A model generated the notes under the pieces. That model was not told where the DNA came from. It did not search any database and worked only from the letters and a program-made list of their open reading frames with translations. The translations under genes and the position numbers were made by a program. Positions 38,204 to 49,999 of a stretch of DNA of 64,000 nt are shown here, one piece after another (positions within the stretch are counted from its first letter, which is position 1; every line of letters starts with the position of its first letter). This DNA is from Betaproteobacteria bacterium HGW-Betaproteobacteria-7 (lineage in GTDB: Bacteria; Pseudomonadota; Gammaproteobacteria; Burkholderiales; Rhodocyclaceae). The stretch covers positions 248,001 through 312,000 of the forward strand of contig PHCE01000001.1 of the NCBI GenBank assembly GCA_002840765.1, read 5' to 3'.

Positions 38204-38587
38204 ATGAAACCGATTCATTTTCTCGCCGCTGTTGTCCTCTCCCTGTCCGGCAATGCTTTCGCTGCCGGTGGCCACGAGCACGGCCACGAACACAAACCGC
38301 TCCACGGCGGCGTCGTCAGCGAGGTCAAGGACATGGATTACGAACTGGTCGCCACTCCGGAGACAATCCAGTTGCATGTGCGCGATCATGGCAAGTCGGT
38401 GGATGTCTCAAAATCCAACGCCAAACTGACCATCCTCGTCGGCACTTATAAACAGGAAGTCGAGTTGAAACCGGCGGGCGCGCAACTGGAGGCTACAGGC
38501 AGTTTTAAACTTGCCAACAGCAAGATTGTGGCCTTGGTATCCGTCCCGGGCAAAGCCCAGGCAACGGTTCGCTTCGTGTTGAAGTAG
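38204..38587 (+). CDS. Small periplasmic His-rich protein of RND operon 1
   Basis: A 127-residue secreted protein. After the signal peptide (to about 20) comes GGHEHGHEHKPLHGG, a metal-binding stretch, and a beta-sandwich-like domain (YELVATPETIQLHVRDHGKS; KLTILVGTYKQEVELKPAG). The ATG at 38204 lies just after the pump gene with an AAAGGA site. The protein at 45550 occupies the same place in operon 2 and shares the HGG/NGG, DHG and PAG positions, so the two are homologues and probably metal chaperones for the pumps. Confidence 0.7.
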   Translation: MKPIHFLAAVVLSLSGNAFAAGGHEHGHEHKPLHGGVVSEVKDMDYELVATPETIQLHVRDHGKSVDVSKSNAKLTILVGTYKQEVELKPAGAQLEATGSFKLANSKIVALVSVPGKAQATVRFVLK

Positions 38588-38599
38588 AAGGGAGACCAC

Positions 38600-39028
38600 A
38601 TGTCCGCGACGAGAAAAATACTCACCACATGTTTTCTGGGCGTGACGCTCTCCGGTTGTGCTGGGCATACTCATCGACTGGTATCGGAGAACGACTCGCC
38701 TCCCGTCACGGGCTCCTTTAGCCACGAAGGCAGGCAAGCGCCGGTCATGGTTTTGGAACTCGAAGGAGTGCGATATGAGGGGCGGGGATTTGTGATTCAG
38801 CATTCTCAAGACCTCGCAAAATTACGTAAATTGTTTGGCCCAGGCAAACATTACGACCGAATTACCAGCGGCATGGACAGCGATCACATAAAGAATTCGG
38901 CTTCGCCGATACTACGTTCCCAAAGTGGGGAAACAATTCTATGCCTGCTGGCTTGGAGTTCAGGCCAAAGTCCAGCCGGGGTTTGCACGAAGCCTGATGG
39001 AAAGGAGATTGATGTTCGTTTCGACTGA
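38600..39028 (+). CDS. Lipoprotein of unknown function
   Basis: A 142-residue protein with a lipobox (TLSGCAG) after a 19-residue signal. The mature part has Ser/His text followed by a soluble domain with LAKLRKLFGPGKHYDRITSG and two cysteines near the end. No family is recognised. It is twelve bases after the periplasmic protein gene and ends operon 1. The lspA gene upstream in the island could mature it. Confidence 0.6.
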   Translation: MSATRKILTTCFLGVTLSGCAGHTHRLVSENDSPPVTGSFSHEGRQAPVMVLELEGVRYEGRGFVIQHSQDLAKLRKLFGPGKHYDRITSGMDSDHIKNSASPILRSQSGETILCLLAWSSGQSPAGVCTKPDGKEIDVRFD

Positions 39029-39300
39029 TTCTGGGTAAGCCTGCTTCGGGAAGCATAAAAAGCCAAAAAGGCGACAAGCCCATGGCTTTGCTTGCTTCCC
39101 AAATAACGGATGTTCGTTGTGTGCCGTCTTGGTGTCATTTTGAGCTATACCCCAAACGGATGTCAGGGTAGGCCGCTCAAAGAAGTCCAGATAAGTCAAA
39201 TATTCAATTTATTGGCACCTGCCACGACAGGGCATAGATTTTTAGCTGACCGAATTCGCTCGGGAAAGGACTTTAACAGGTCAAAGTGCCGGCTATGTCC
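39029..39300. other. Intergenic stretch after RND operon 1
   Basis: No gene is supported. The stretch is more AT-rich by eye than its neighbours. Together with the cupredoxin remnant and box that follow, it forms a 428-bp junction between the two RND operons. Confidence 0.4.
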
Positions 39301-39354
39301 GGTTCGGGACATTTCGAAGCGAGGATGAAAGGCAAAATTTCTGGGCACCGGTAG
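39301..39354 (+). pseudogene. Remnant of a cupredoxin gene 3' end
   Basis: The frame reads GSGHFEARMKGKISGHR then stop, against VPGHFEAGMRGKIIVHR then stop at the end of the intact cupredoxin gene at 26053. The similarity continues past the stop into the CopR box (CGCAAGATTAC in both places). Only this tail is left, so a cupredoxin gene once stood upstream of RND operon 2. Confidence 0.75.
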
Positions 39355-39364
39355 GGGCCGCAAG

Positions 39365-39380
39365 ATTACACAAATGTAAT
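39365..39380 (+). promoter_or_regulatory. Putative CopR box, copy C (RND operon 2)
   Basis: ATTAC-ACAAAT-GTAAT, a full match to the dyad, 76 bases before the start codon of the second outer-membrane factor. GGTCAG and GTTGG follow at distances similar to copies A and B. Confidence 0.6.
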
Positions 39381-39456
39381 TTATCGGTCAGCATCCCGTT
39401 GGGCAACGCTCCGTACCATCCGTGTTTATTGATCTGAACTCGGTGAACTTGCCCCA

Positions 39457-40680
39457 ATGAATTGCTCTCCGCCAACACCAAAAATGCGTGCCGGGACCGG
39501 CTGCCTGCTGGTCTGGCTGGCCGCTTCGATCGGTTCCGCCCAAGCGGAAACCCTGCGCGACGTCTTTGAAAAGACATGGGCCAATTCCCCTCAGGGGAAA
39601 ACAGTGGTCGCAAAACGCGAGGAAGCGACCGCCAGCCGCACCGTTGCCGAATCCTTGTTTCCCGGCACCCCGAGAATCGGCCTGGCGCAGCGCACTGACC
39701 GCTGGAACGACAATCTGGGCAAAGAAGAAAGCGAAATCGGAATTTCCGTTCCGCTCTGGCTACCCGGTCAAAAATCAGCCCGGATAGCCGTTGCCGAGGC
39801 CGATAGCGACGAAAGTCAGCAGAGCATTGCCGCCACGCGGCTGGCCGTCGCCGGCGAATTACGGACGGCCCTATGGACGCTCTATCTGGCGCAAAGCGAA
39901 GCGGCGGTTGCCGTTGAACGTCTCGATGCCGCGGCCAAGCTGGAAGCCGATGTGGCCAGGCGGGTCAAGGTCGGTGAAATGGCCCGCTCCGACCTGCTTC
40001 TCGTCAAGCAGGAAACGAGCAGCGCCCGGGCCGCCGCGGCCGAAGCAAACGCACGTGTGGTACGCAGCACGCAGCGCTACCGGGTGCTGACCGGCAGCGA
40101 CCGCTTGCCGGACAATCCGCAAGAGCCGGTTATGGCGGCAGCCGCTGAAGATATTCATCCCCGCCTGGCGGCCGGGCAGGCCATTGCCGAGCGCGCCCGT
40201 GCGGGCATGAAACTGGCCCAGGAGTCGCGCCGCGATGCACCCAGCATCGGCATGCAATATCGCCGGGAGCGTGATGCCTCAGGCGCGACTCCACGCGACA
40301 GTGTCGGCTTCGCCATCACCATTCCCTTCGCTGGCGAGGTGCGCAACGCGCCCTTGATCGCCAGCGCCAACACGGCGCTGATCCAGGCCGATGCCCAGTA
40401 TCAGCGGCTGCTGGCTGAGGTCGAAGCCGAAGCCAGGGAGGCCGAGGCGCAACTCGATGCGGCCCGAATCGGTGCCGAAATAGCGGTCGACCGTGAGCAA
40501 GCCGCTGCCGAGCGATTGTCCCTGATGCGCCGTTCCTTCGAACTGGGCGAAACCGCGCTTGTCGAGTTGCTGCGTGCCCAATCGCAGGCAACCGAAGCCC
40601 GCATCGAACTGGGCCGTAGCCGCGCCCGCCTGTCGGCCGCCCAGGCCAACCTGAATCAAGCCCGAGGAATTACACCGTGA
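39457..40680 (+). CDS. CzcC-family outer-membrane factor, operon 2
   Basis: A 407-residue TolC-family protein with a signal peptide ending near residue 30 and OEP repeats (ETLRDVFEKTWANSPQGKTV; VPLWLPGQKSARIAVAEADS; ITIPFAGEVRNAPLIASANT). It is the paralogue of the gene at 31934. The ribosome site at 39457 is weak; an ATG at 39484 is an alternative start. It is preceded by CopR box C. Confidence 0.85.
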   Translation: MNCSPPTPKMRAGTGCLLVWLAASIGSAQAETLRDVFEKTWANSPQGKTVVAKREEATASRTVAESLFPGTPRIGLAQRTDRWNDNLGKEESEIGISVPLWLPGQKSARIAVAEADSDESQQSIAATRLAVAGELRTALWTLYLAQSEAAVAVERLDAAAKLEADVARRVKVGEMARSDLLLVKQETSSARAAAAEANARVVRSTQRYRVLTGSDRLPDNPQEPVMAAAAEDIHPRLAAGQAIAERARAGMKLAQESRRDAPSIGMQYRRERDASGATPRDSVGFAITIPFAGEVRNAPLIASANTALIQADAQYQRLLAEVEAEAREAEAQLDAARIGAEIAVDREQAAAERLSLMRRSFELGETALVELLRAQSQATEARIELGRSRARLSAAQANLNQARGITP

Positions 40681-41243
40681 TCGATCAGCCATTCATCCTG
40701 AACTGGGCAGCCCTAAAAGCCTTTGTTGCAGCCATCTTTCTGGCGTTGTCCATGCCGCTCCTCGCCCATGAAGGCCATGACCACGGAGCCCCCGCCAAGC
40801 CGGCAGATGTCAACTTGGCGCCACGTTTCGAACTGCGTAGCGAAGACCTTGAACTGGTTGGTGTGCTCGCTGGCAAGGACCTGATCATCTATCTCGACCG
40901 CGCTGCGGACAACGCCCCCATTCCCGGGGCACAAATCGAAATCGAGGGCCAGGGGATCAAAGGAGTGGCCACCGAGATGGCAGGAGGCGTCTACCAATTA
41001 TCCGCACCGTCCCTGACACAAGCCGGCAAGTACCCGCTGACCATCACCGTCCAGGCCGGTGAAATTGTCGATCTGCTTTCCGTCAGCCTGGAGGTGGGCG
41101 AAGCAGCGGTTGCCGTGACTGACGCCGGACATCCCGCTCGCAATTGGTGGCTCTACGCCGGCACGCCGCTGTTGTTGCTGGCCGGCGGCCTGGTCGTGCG
41201 TCGCCTGCGTCGCCAACCGCAACATGGAATTCATTCAGCATGA
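40677..41243 (+). CDS. His-rich membrane-anchored accessory protein of RND operon 2
   Basis: A 188-residue protein starting with GTG inside the previous stop (GTGA overlap). It has a signal segment, AHEGHDHGAP, a beta-rich domain with LELVGVLAGKDLIIYLDRAA, and a C-terminal helix before a basic tail. LVGV-GK-L-YLDR text is shared with the protein at 33244, so the two are paralogues in matching operon positions. The role is unknown; metal delivery to the adaptor is a reasonable guess. Confidence 0.7.
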   Translation: MIDQPFILNWAALKAFVAAIFLALSMPLLAHEGHDHGAPAKPADVNLAPRFELRSEDLELVGVLAGKDLIIYLDRAADNAPIPGAQIEIEGQGIKGVATEMAGGVYQLSAPSLTQAGKYPLTITVQAGEIVDLLSVSLEVGEAAVAVTDAGHPARNWWLYAGTPLLLLAGGLVVRRLRRQPQHGIHSA

Positions 41244-42412
41244 CCGATACCAAGAACCTTACCCGCTATGCCCTGGCTCTGCTTGTGGGCAGCACCCTGG
41301 CTGTTCAGGTCTCCGCCCATGGCGGCGAGGACCATGGCGATGAGCAAAAAGCTCCAGTTGCACCGGCACCGGTCGCTGCAGTCGACGCCCAAGGCCAGGT
41401 GACGTTCAACGAGCCGGCCTTGCGCTTGCCGGACGGCAGCGTCTTTGTCCCGAAATCGGCCCAACGGCAGTTGAGCCTCCGCACCCGGACCGCACTCAAG
41501 GGCGAATTCCCCCGCACGGTCGAACTCAATGGCCGCATCGTCGCCGATCCCAATGCCGGCGGCCGGGTGCAGACTTTCCAGAGCGGGCGGATCGAGGCCG
41601 GCCCGAACGGGCTGGCCGTACTTGGTCAACAGGTCAGCAAAGGGCAAATTCTGGCCTGGCTGCAACCGGCTGCAACCGCCCTCGAACGCGGTACTCAGCA
41701 GTCGGCCCTGGCCGAATTGGCTGCGCAGGAAAGCGTTCTCGAACGCCGGCTGGCGCGCCTCCAGCAACTGGACGGCAGCGTCCCGCAGAAAGACATCGAG
41801 CAGGCGGAGATCGAACTCGCCGCGTTCAAGAAACGTAAAAATGCAGTGGGTGGCAGCCTCGGCCGCGAAGCCCTGGTCGCACCGGTGAGCGGCGTGGTCA
41901 GTGCGGCCAACGTCGCGGTCGGCCAAGTGATCGATGCGCAGGCGGTGGTCTTCGAGATCATCGATCCAAAGCGGCTGGCGGTCGAGGCCTTGGCCTACGA
42001 CCCACTGTTGCTCGATGGACTGACCAAGGCCAGTGCCCCGATTGCCGGCGGCATCCTCGACCTCACCTTCGTCGGCTTGGGTCGCACCTTGAAGGAACAG
42101 GCCATGCCGGTGCTGTTCCGGGTCGCGATGCCGAAAGACGGAGCCTTGCCTGCCGTCGCGGTTGGCCAGACCCTCAAGGTCCTGGCGCAAACCAAGGCCA
42201 GCCAGGCCGGTGTGGCGATTCCCGCCGCCGCCGTGGTGCGCAATGCGGCCAATGAATCGGTGGTCTGGGTGCATGAAAGCGCCGAGCGCTTTGTCTCGCG
42301 CAAAGTCAAGGCAGCGGCGCTGGACGGTCATTCGGTGGCCGTGACCGACGGCCTGACAGGCGGTGAACGCGTCGTCGTTCAGGGCGCTGCTTCCCTGGCG
42401 CAGATTCGCTAA
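41240..42412 (+). CDS. CzcB-family periplasmic adaptor, operon 2
   Basis: A 390-residue membrane-fusion protein that overlaps the accessory gene by four bases (ATGA). It has a signal segment, HGGEDHGDE near the N-terminus, the motif RLPDGSVFVPKSAQRQLSLR shared with the operon 1 adaptor, and lipoyl halves (VQTFQSGRIEAGPNGLAVLG; VAPVSGVVSAANVAVG) around a longer coiled coil than in operon 1. It connects the pump at 42422 with the outer-membrane factor at 39457. Confidence 0.85.
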   Translation: MTDTKNLTRYALALLVGSTLAVQVSAHGGEDHGDEQKAPVAPAPVAAVDAQGQVTFNEPALRLPDGSVFVPKSAQRQLSLRTRTALKGEFPRTVELNGRIVADPNAGGRVQTFQSGRIEAGPNGLAVLGQQVSKGQILAWLQPAATALERGTQQSALAELAAQESVLERRLARLQQLDGSVPQKDIEQAEIELAAFKKRKNAVGGSLGREALVAPVSGVVSAANVAVGQVIDAQAVVFEIIDPKRLAVEALAYDPLLLDGLTKASAPIAGGILDLTFVGLGRTLKEQAMPVLFRVAMPKDGALPAVAVGQTLKVLAQTKASQAGVAIPAAAVVRNAANESVVWVHESAERFVSRKVKAAALDGHSVAVTDGLTGGERVVVQGAASLAQIR

Positions 42413-42421
42413 GGGGACGCC

Positions 42422-45400
42422 GTGTTCGACTTCATAATCAATGCGAGTCTCAAGCAGCGCCTGATCGTACTGGGCGTTTCGCTCCTGCTGATCATCTACG
42501 GGGCGCTGACCGTGCGCCAGATGCCGGTGGACGTGTTCCCCGACCTCAACAAACCCATGGTCACGCTGATGACCGAAGCCGGCGGTATGGCCCCGGAAGA
42601 GGTCGAGCAATTGATCACCTTCCCGGTCGAATCGGCGATGAATGGCATGCCGGGCGTGACGCGGGTGCGCTCGGTGTCGGGCATCGGCCTGTCGGTGGTC
42701 TATGTCGAGTTCGAGTGGGGCAGCGAGATTTATCGCAACCGCCAGCAGATCGCTGAGCGACTCAACCTCGTGCGGGAGCAGTTGCCGCAGGGGATCGTGC
42801 CGCAGATGGGGCCGATCTCTTCAATCATGGGCGAAATCCTGCTCATCGCCTTGCCGGCCGATCCGGACAAAGTCAGCCCGATGCAGGTGCGCGAATACGC
42901 CGACTGGGTCATGCGGCCGCGGCTATTGACCATCCCGGGCGTCGCCCAGGTCATCCCGATCGGCGGCCAGGTCAAGCAGTACCGCGTCGAACCCGATCCG
43001 GCCCGCTTGCAGGCCGTCGGGGTAAGCCTGAGCGAACTGGAAACGGCGCTGAAGAATTTCGGCGGCAATACGGCTGGCGGCTTCGTCGATGCCGGCGGTC
43101 GCGAGTACCTGATCCGCAACATCGGGCGGACGACCCGCCTGGTCGATCTGCAGAACCAGCCGGTGGCGACGCGCAACGGCCAGCCCATTTTGCTGCGCCA
43201 GGTAGCTGCCGTCACCTTTGCCCCCGGCGTCAAACGCGGCGACGCCAGTTTCAAGGGCAAACCGGCGGTCATCCTCTCGGTGCAGAAGCAGCCGACGGCC
43301 GATTCGGTCGAATTGACCCGTGCCGTCGAACAGGCCATGGCCGAAATGGGCAAGAGCCTGCCGCAGGGAGTCGACACGCCGCAGTTCCTGTTCAAGCAGG
43401 CCAACTTCATCGAAGCCTCAGTGCGTAACGTCGAGGAAGCACTGCGCGACGGGGCGATCATGGTCGCCGTCATCCTCTTCCTGTTCCTGGCCAATTTCCG
43501 CACCACCTTCATTTCGCTGACCGCCATCCCGGTCTCGCTGCTGGTCACGGCCCTGGTCTTCAGCTACTTCGGCCTGTCGATCAACACCATGACCCTGGGC
43601 GGCCTGGCCATCGCCATCGGCGAACTGGTCGACGATGCCGTGGTCGATGTCGAAAACGTCTTGCGCCGCCTGCGCGAAAACCGAACCTTGCCCAATCCCC
43701 GGTCGGCGCTGGAAGTGATCGCCGCCGCCTCGAAGGAAGTCCGCTCCGGGGTCGTCTATGCGACCTTGATCGTCGTCCTGGTCTTCATCCCGCTGTTCGC
43801 TCTACCGGGGATCGAGGGCCGGCTGTTCACGCCACTCGGCGTCGCCTACATCGTATCCATCCTGGCGAGCATGGCGGTGGCGATGACCATCACGCCGGTG
43901 CTGTGCTACTACCTGTTGCCGAAAATGAAGCATATCGACCACGGCGACAGCGCCCTGGTCAGGAAACTCAAGGCCTGGGACGAACGCCTGCTCAACTGGT
44001 CATTCGATCGCGCCCGTGCCTTGCTGATCGGCGCTGTCGCCGTCGTCGTCGTCGCCCTGGCCTCCATTCCCTTCTTCGCGAAATCCTTCCTGCCGCCATT
44101 CAATGAAGGCACGCTGACCGTCAATGTCGTGCTCAATCCCGGTTCCTCGCTGGCCGAATCGAACCAGATCGGCGCGCAGGCGGAAAACATCCTGCTCGCC
44201 GTGCCGGAAGTGACCGAGGTCGGCCGCCGCACCGGTCGCGCCGAACTGGACGAGCATGCCGAAGGTGTCCATTACAGCGAGATCGAGGTCGATCTGAAGG
44301 CTTCCGAGCGCAACCGGGAAGCGATCATCGCCGACATCCGCCAGCGCCTGGCCGTCCTGCCGGCCGTGGTCAATGTCGGGCAGCCGATTTCGCACCGCCT
44401 CGACCATTTGCTGTCCGGTGTCCGGGCGCAGATCGCCCTGAAGATTTTCGGCGACGATCTGGACACCCTGCGCGGCCTGGCCGGCGACCTCAAGGAACGT
44501 CTGGCCAAAATTCCGGGCATCACCGATCTGCAGATCGAAAAGCAGGTGCTGATTCCGCAGTACAAGATCCATCTCGATTACGACGCCGCCGCTCGCTACG
44601 GCGTGGCCTCCGGCGATTTGCTGCAACGTCTGGAGCAATTGCTGGCCGGCGAACGGATCGGCCAGGTCATCGAAGGCAATCGCCGCTTCGACCTGACACT
44701 GCGCCTACCGGAAGACGCCCGTAGCGAGCGCGGCCTGGAAAATCTGCTGATCGAGACGCCGGGTGGTCGCGTGCCGCTGTCGCTGCTCGCCCGCATCGAG
44801 GATGGCGAGGGTCCGAACCAGATCGGCCGGGAGAACACCCGGCGCCGCATTGTCATCTCGGCCAATACCGATGGTTCGGACATGAGCCGGATCATCGCCG
44901 ACATCCGTGGCGAAATCGACAAAAAGCCCGTGCCGGAAGGCTATTTCACGCTGCTCGAAGGGCAGTTCCAGGCGCAGGAACAGGCGGCCAAGCTGATTGC
45001 GCTGCTCGCCATCGTCTCGCTGACCATGATCTACCTGGTGCTCTACAGCCGCTACCGGTCGGCGGTGCTGACCGGCATCATCATGGGCAACGTGCCGCTC
45101 GCCCTGGTCGGCTCGGTCGTCGCGCTGTGGATTTCCGGCCAGCCGCTGTCGGTCGCCGCCCTGGTCGGCTTCATCACGCTGACTGGCATCGCCACCCGTA
45201 ACGGCATCTTGAAGATCAGCCACTACATCAACCTGTGCGCTTTCGAGGGAGAAGTATTCGGGCGCAAGATGATCGTCCGCGGCTCGCTGGAACGCCTGAC
45301 CCCGGTGCTGATGACGGCGCTGGTCGCCGCTTTCGCCCTGACCCCGCTCATGCTTTCCGCCGACGCACCGGGCAAGGAAATCCTGCATCCGGTCGCTGTC

Positions 45401-45526
45401 GTGATTTTTGGCGGTCTGATCAGTTCGACCTTGCTCGATACCCTGCTGACCCCGGTCATGTTCTGGCTGTACGGCGAGAAGCCGCTGCAACGCCTGCTCG
45501 CCGAAAAGGCACAAGAGTCTTTCTAA
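42422..45526 (+). CDS. CzcA-family heavy-metal RND efflux pump, operon 2 (HME5-like)
   Basis: A 1034-residue RND pump with a GTG start nine bases after the adaptor stop. It has the same layout as the pump at 35059: [11 protein letters not shown] near the N-terminus and the helix-4 text [20 protein letters not shown]. The Asp-Asp pair again fits neither the Co/Zn/Cd nor the Cu/Ag signature. It is a diverged paralogue of the first pump and not a recent duplicate. Substrate is unresolved. Confidence 0.9.
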   Translation: MFDFIINASLKQRLIVLGVSLLLIIYGALTVRQMPVDVFPDLNKPMVTLMTEAGGMAPEEVEQLITFPVESAMNGMPGVTRVRSVSGIGLSVVYVEFEWGSEIYRNRQQIAERLNLVREQLPQGIVPQMGPISSIMGEILLIALPADPDKVSPMQVREYADWVMRPRLLTIPGVAQVIPIGGQVKQYRVEPDPARLQAVGVSLSELETALKNFGGNTAGGFVDAGGREYLIRNIGRTTRLVDLQNQPVATRNGQPILLRQVAAVTFAPGVKRGDASFKGKPAVILSVQKQPTADSVELTRAVEQAMAEMGKSLPQGVDTPQFLFKQANFIEASVRNVEEALRDGAIMVAVILFLFLANFRTTFISLTAIPVSLLVTALVFSYFGLSINTMTLGGLAIAIGELVDDAVVDVENVLRRLRENRTLPNPRSALEVIAAASKEVRSGVVYATLIVVLVFIPLFALPGIEGRLFTPLGVAYIVSILASMAVAMTITPVLCYYLLPKMKHIDHGDSALVRKLKAWDERLLNWSFDRARALLIGAVAVVVVALASIPFFAKSFLPPFNEGTLTVNVVLNPGSSLAESNQIGAQAENILLAVPEVTEVGRRTGRAELDEHAEGVHYSEIEVDLKASERNREAIIADIRQRLAVLPAVVNVGQPISHRLDHLLSGVRAQIALKIFGDDLDTLRGLAGDLKERLAKIPGITDLQIEKQVLIPQYKIHLDYDAAARYGVASGDLLQRLEQLLAGERIGQVIEGNRRFDLTLRLPEDARSERGLENLLIETPGGRVPLSLLARIEDGEGPNQIGRENTRRRIVISANTDGSDMSRIIADIRGEIDKKPVPEGYFTLLEGQFQAQEQAAKLIALLAIVSLTMIYLVLYSRYRSAVLTGIIMGNVPLALVGSVVALWISGQPLSVAALVGFITLTGIATRNGILKISHYINLCAFEGEVFGRKMIVRGSLERLTPVLMTALVAAFALTPLMLSADAPGKEILHPVAVVIFGGLISSTLLDTLLTPVMFWLYGEKPLQRLLAEKAQESF

Positions 45527-45549
45527 ACCAACCTAACGAGGAAAATTCC

Positions 45550-46005
45550 GTGAAACACCCCCTGATTTCCCGCCTGTTTTTGTCTGCCGCTCTACTGTTC
45601 GCCGGCACCGCCGCTTTCGCCCACGACGATGCGACGCTCGACAAAATGAAGGCCCCGAATGGCGGCCAACTGCGCATGGCCGGGCCGTATCACTTCGAAC
45701 TGCTGGTCGATAAAAACAACAAGGAGGCCAAGGACAGTCCGGTTACGGTCTATCTCACCGACCATGGTGAGAAAAAGATCCCGGCGGCCGGCGTCAGCGG
45801 TACGGCAACGATTCTGGCCGGCAAGTCGAAAGTGACGGTGCCGCTGTCCCCGGCTGGCGACAATAAGCTGAGCGGGGTCGGCAAGTATGTCTCCGATGGC
45901 CATATGAAGGTGGTTGTCTCCATCGTCTTCCCGGATAAAAAGACTGAGCAGGCCCGGTTTTCCCCGCTGGCGGCAGGCCATGCTGAAGACCATAAGCACC
46001 ATTGA
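45550..46005 (+). CDS. Small periplasmic protein of RND operon 2
   Basis: A 151-residue secreted protein; the GTG at 45550 with GAGGAAA upstream is the best start because the frame otherwise runs back into the pump gene. It has a signal to about 24, AHDDATLDKM, PNGGQLRMAGPYHFELLVDK, LTDHGEKK, and a His-rich end (HAEDHKHH). It is the counterpart of the protein at 38204. It may bind metal released by the pump or signal metal load. Confidence 0.7.
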   Translation: MKHPLISRLFLSAALLFAGTAAFAHDDATLDKMKAPNGGQLRMAGPYHFELLVDKNNKEAKDSPVTVYLTDHGEKKIPAAGVSGTATILAGKSKVTVPLSPAGDNKLSGVGKYVSDGHMKVVVSIVFPDKKTEQARFSPLAAGHAEDHKHH

Positions 46006-46044
46006 TCAAGCCGGGGCGCCTTAGAAAATGGAAAACAAAGCACG

Positions 46045-46479
46045 CTAAGGCAAAGGCGATCCTGCCAAGCTTGCTCCACCCTGTAGCGACGCGATCAGCG
46101 GGCACGAAACATTCCCCTGCCGCGAATGGCAGGCGCACACCAGTTCAGATAGCACGGCCTCCATGCGTGCCAAGTCCGCCATTTTCTCGCGCACGTCTTG
46201 GAGCTTGTGCTCAGCCAGGCGGCTGGCCTCCTCGCAATGGGTGCCATCGTCGAGTAGTAGCAACTCGGCGATTTCATCCAGGCTGAAGCCCAGCCGCTGG
46301 GCCGATTTCACGAATCGCACCCGTGTCACGTCCGCCGCGCCATAGCGGCGAATGCTGCCATAAGGCTTGTCCGGCTCGGGCAACAAGCCCTTGCGCTGAT
46401 AGAACCGGATGGTCTCCACGTTGACGCCGGCTGCCTTGGCAAACATGCCAATGGTCAGGTTTTCCAAATTGTTGTCCAT
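46045..46479 (-). CDS. merR: MerR, mercury-responsive regulator
   Basis: The start at 46479 gives 144 residues, the length of Tn501/Tn21 MerR. The N-terminal helix-turn-helix reads [20 protein letters not shown]; the three Hg(II) ligands are present in [10 protein letters not shown] and [15 protein letters not shown]. It is divergent from merT and binds the dyad at 46490-46507. It represses without mercury and activates with it. Confidence 0.97.
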   Translation of the reverse strand: MDNNLENLTIGMFAKAAGVNVETIRFYQRKGLLPEPDKPYGSIRRYGAADVTRVRFVKSAQRLGFSLDEIAELLLLDDGTHCEEASRLAEHKLQDVREKMADLARMEAVLSELVCACHSRQGNVSCPLIASLQGGASLAGSPLP

Positions 46480-46484
46480 ACCGC

Positions 46485-46515
46485 TTGATTCCGTACATGG
46501 GTACGGAAGTAAGGT
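46485..46515 (+). promoter_or_regulatory. mer operator-promoter
   Basis: TTGATT (46485-46490) and TAAGGT (46510-46515) have a 19-base spacer. The dyad TCCGTAC-ATGG-GTACGGA (46490-46507) is the MerR operator. It is almost base-for-base the Tn501/Tn21 promoter apart from the -35 (TTGATT for TTGACT) and the centre of the dyad. Confidence 0.93.
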
Positions 46516-46550
46516 TACGCTATCCAATTCAAATTCCAAAGGACAAGCGT

Positions 46551-46901
46551 ATGTCTGAACCACAAACCGGGCGCGGCGCACTCTTCACTGGCGGGCTGGC
46601 CGCCATTCTCGCCTCGACCTGCTGCCTCGGGCCGCTGGTTCTGGTTGCCTTGGGCTTCAGTGGGGCATGGATCGGCAACCTGACCGTGCTGGAGCCGTAT
46701 CGCCCGATTTTCATCGACGCAGCGCTGGTGGCGTTGTTCTTCGCCTGGCGGCGCATCTACCGCCCTGCGCAAGCCTGCAAACCGGGTGAGGTCTGTGCGA
46801 TTCCCCAAGTGCGAGCGACTTACAAGCTCATTTTCTGGGTCGTGGCCGTGCTGGTCCTGGTCGCACTCGGATTTCCCTACGTCATGCCATTTTTCTACTG
46901 A
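46551..46901 (+). CDS. merT: MerT, mercuric ion transporter
   Basis: A 116-residue inner-membrane protein with three helices. The Cys pair C24-C25 (LASTCCLGP) in the first helix and the loop cysteines in [11 protein letters not shown] are the mercury relay of MerT. AAAGGA lies before the ATG at 46551. It accepts Hg(II) from MerP and passes it to MerA. Confidence 0.96.
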   Translation: MSEPQTGRGALFTGGLAAILASTCCLGPLVLVALGFSGAWIGNLTVLEPYRPIFIDAALVALFFAWRRIYRPAQACKPGEVCAIPQVRATYKLIFWVVAVLVLVALGFPYVMPFFY

Positions 46902-46913
46902 TTGGAGTTCATC

Positions 46914-47213
46914 ATGAAAACGCAAGTTTCGGCGCAAGCCAAAAAACTGTTTGCCTCTCTCGCGCTCGCCGCCATTGTTGCCCCGGTGTGGGCCGCCACT
47001 CAGACCGTCACGCTGTCCGTACCGGGTATGACCTGCTCCGCCTGCCCGATCACCGTCAAGAAGGCGATTTCCAAGATCGAAGGCGTCAGCAAGGTTGACG
47101 TGATCTTCGAGACCCGCGAAGCGGTTGTCACTTTCAATGATGCCAAGACCAGCGTCCAGAAGCTCACCAAAGCAACCACCGATGCGGGCTATCCATCCAG
47201 CGTCAAGCAGTGA
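46914..47213 (+). CDS. merP: MerP, periplasmic mercury-binding protein
   Basis: A 99-residue protein with a signal peptide ending in VWA and a heavy-metal-associated domain with GMTCSACPITVKK. The N-terminus is a few residues longer than the classic 91-residue form. It binds Hg(II) in the periplasm and delivers it to MerT. It is twelve bases after merT. Confidence 0.96.
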   Translation: MKTQVSAQAKKLFASLALAAIVAPVWAATQTVTLSVPGMTCSACPITVKKAISKIEGVSKVDVIFETREAVVTFNDAKTSVQKLTKATTDAGYPSSVKQ

Positions 47214-47240
47214 ACCACTGAACCCGAACCTGGGGCGATC

Positions 47241-47663
47241 ATGGGACTGATCACACGCATTGCCGACAAGGCTGGGGCGCTCGGCAGCGTTGTTTCCGCG
47301 ATGGGCTGCGCCGCGTGCTTCCCGGCCATCGCCAGCTTGGGCGCGGCCATCGGCCTGGGCTTTCTACAGGAATACGAAGGATTGTTCATCTCCAAGCTGC
47401 TGCCGCTGTTCGCTGTCGTGGCTTTGCTGGCGAACGCATTGGGCTGGCTTAGTCATCGCCAATGGCACCGCAGTCTGCTCGGCATGATCGGGCCAGCCAT
47501 CGTGTTCGCCGGAACTGTCTGGCTGCTTGGCAACTGGTGGGCAGCACACCTCGTATACACCGGCCTGGCGCTGATGGTCGGCGTGTCGATCTGGGACTTG
47601 GTTTCGCCGGCAAATCGCCGTTGCGGCCCGGACGGTTGCGAACTCCCCACGAAACAAGGCTGA
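47241..47663 (+). CDS. merC: MerC, mercury transport protein
   Basis: A 140-residue, four-helix membrane protein with MGCAACFPAIASLG in the first helix and CGPDGCELP at the end, as in Tn21 MerC. Its presence between merP and merA points to a Tn21-type rather than Tn501-type operon. It gives a second uptake route for Hg(II). Confidence 0.95.
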   Translation: MGLITRIADKAGALGSVVSAMGCAACFPAIASLGAAIGLGFLQEYEGLFISKLLPLFAVVALLANALGWLSHRQWHRSLLGMIGPAIVFAGTVWLLGNWWAAHLVYTGLALMVGVSIWDLVSPANRRCGPDGCELPTKQG

Positions 47664-47702
47664 CGGCGGGAGCTGACAGCCAACACAGAAAAGGAACGAT
47701 GA

Positions 47703-49388
<1,686 letters not shown>

Positions 49389-49405
49389 GGCAAAGGAGGT
49401 GTTCG

Positions 49406-49771
49406 ATGAACGCCTACACGGTGTCCCGGCTGGCCCTTGATGCCGGGGTGAGTGTGCATATCGTGCGCGACTACCTGCTGCGCGGACTGCTGCGGCCGGT
49501 GGCGTGCACCCCGGGCGGCTACGGTCTGTTCGACGAGACGGCCTTGCAACGGCTGTGCTTCGTGCGGGCGGCCTTCGAAGCGGGCATCGGCCTGGATGCG
49601 CTGGCGCGGCTGTGCCGGGCGCTGGATGCGGCGGACGGCGACGAAGCGGGCGCGCAGCTTGCCGTGCTGCGCCAGTTCGTCGAACGCCGGCGCGAAGCGT
49701 TGGCCGATCTGGAAGCGCAGTTGGCCACCCTGACGACCGAGCCGGCACAGCACGCGGAGAGCCTGCCATGA
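49406..49771 (+). CDS. merD: MerD, co-regulator of the mer operon
   Basis: A 121-residue MerR-like protein ([40 protein letters not shown]) with a GGAGG site before the ATG at 49406. MerD displaces activated MerR once mercury is gone. Length and text match the Tn21/Tn501 form. Confidence 0.95.
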   Translation: MNAYTVSRLALDAGVSVHIVRDYLLRGLLRPVACTPGGYGLFDETALQRLCFVRAAFEAGIGLDALARLCRALDAADGDEAGAQLAVLRQFVERRREALADLEAQLATLTTEPAQHAESLP

Positions 49772-49857
49772 ACGGCCCCGAGCATTTGCCGACCGGGACA
49801 CCAAGCCGTTCTCCGGCTGCCTGTGGGGTACGCTGGCCGTGCTCACCTCGCCTGCAC
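49768..49857 (+). pseudogene. merE: merE remnant, frameshifted and truncated
   Basis: It starts with ATGA overlap on merD and reads [10 protein letters not shown] as MerE does, but then shifts. In another frame from about 49797 the text is KPFSGCLWGTLAVLTSP, the continuation of MerE. One missing base near 49795 explains the shift. After about 49850 similarity ends, before the second half of MerE, so the gene is also cut by a rearrangement. Confidence 0.8.
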
Positions 49858-49999
49858 AACAGGCGTTGCACCCAGTAAGTTGGTGCAGCCGTCTTCTGGA
49901 AATGGCAGAGCTGCTACCGCCAGCTCCGGCTTAATGTGCTTTATTTTCTGTTTTCTGTCACGCCATCAACCCTCGGCGTGTCAATCATCGCCCATAAAG

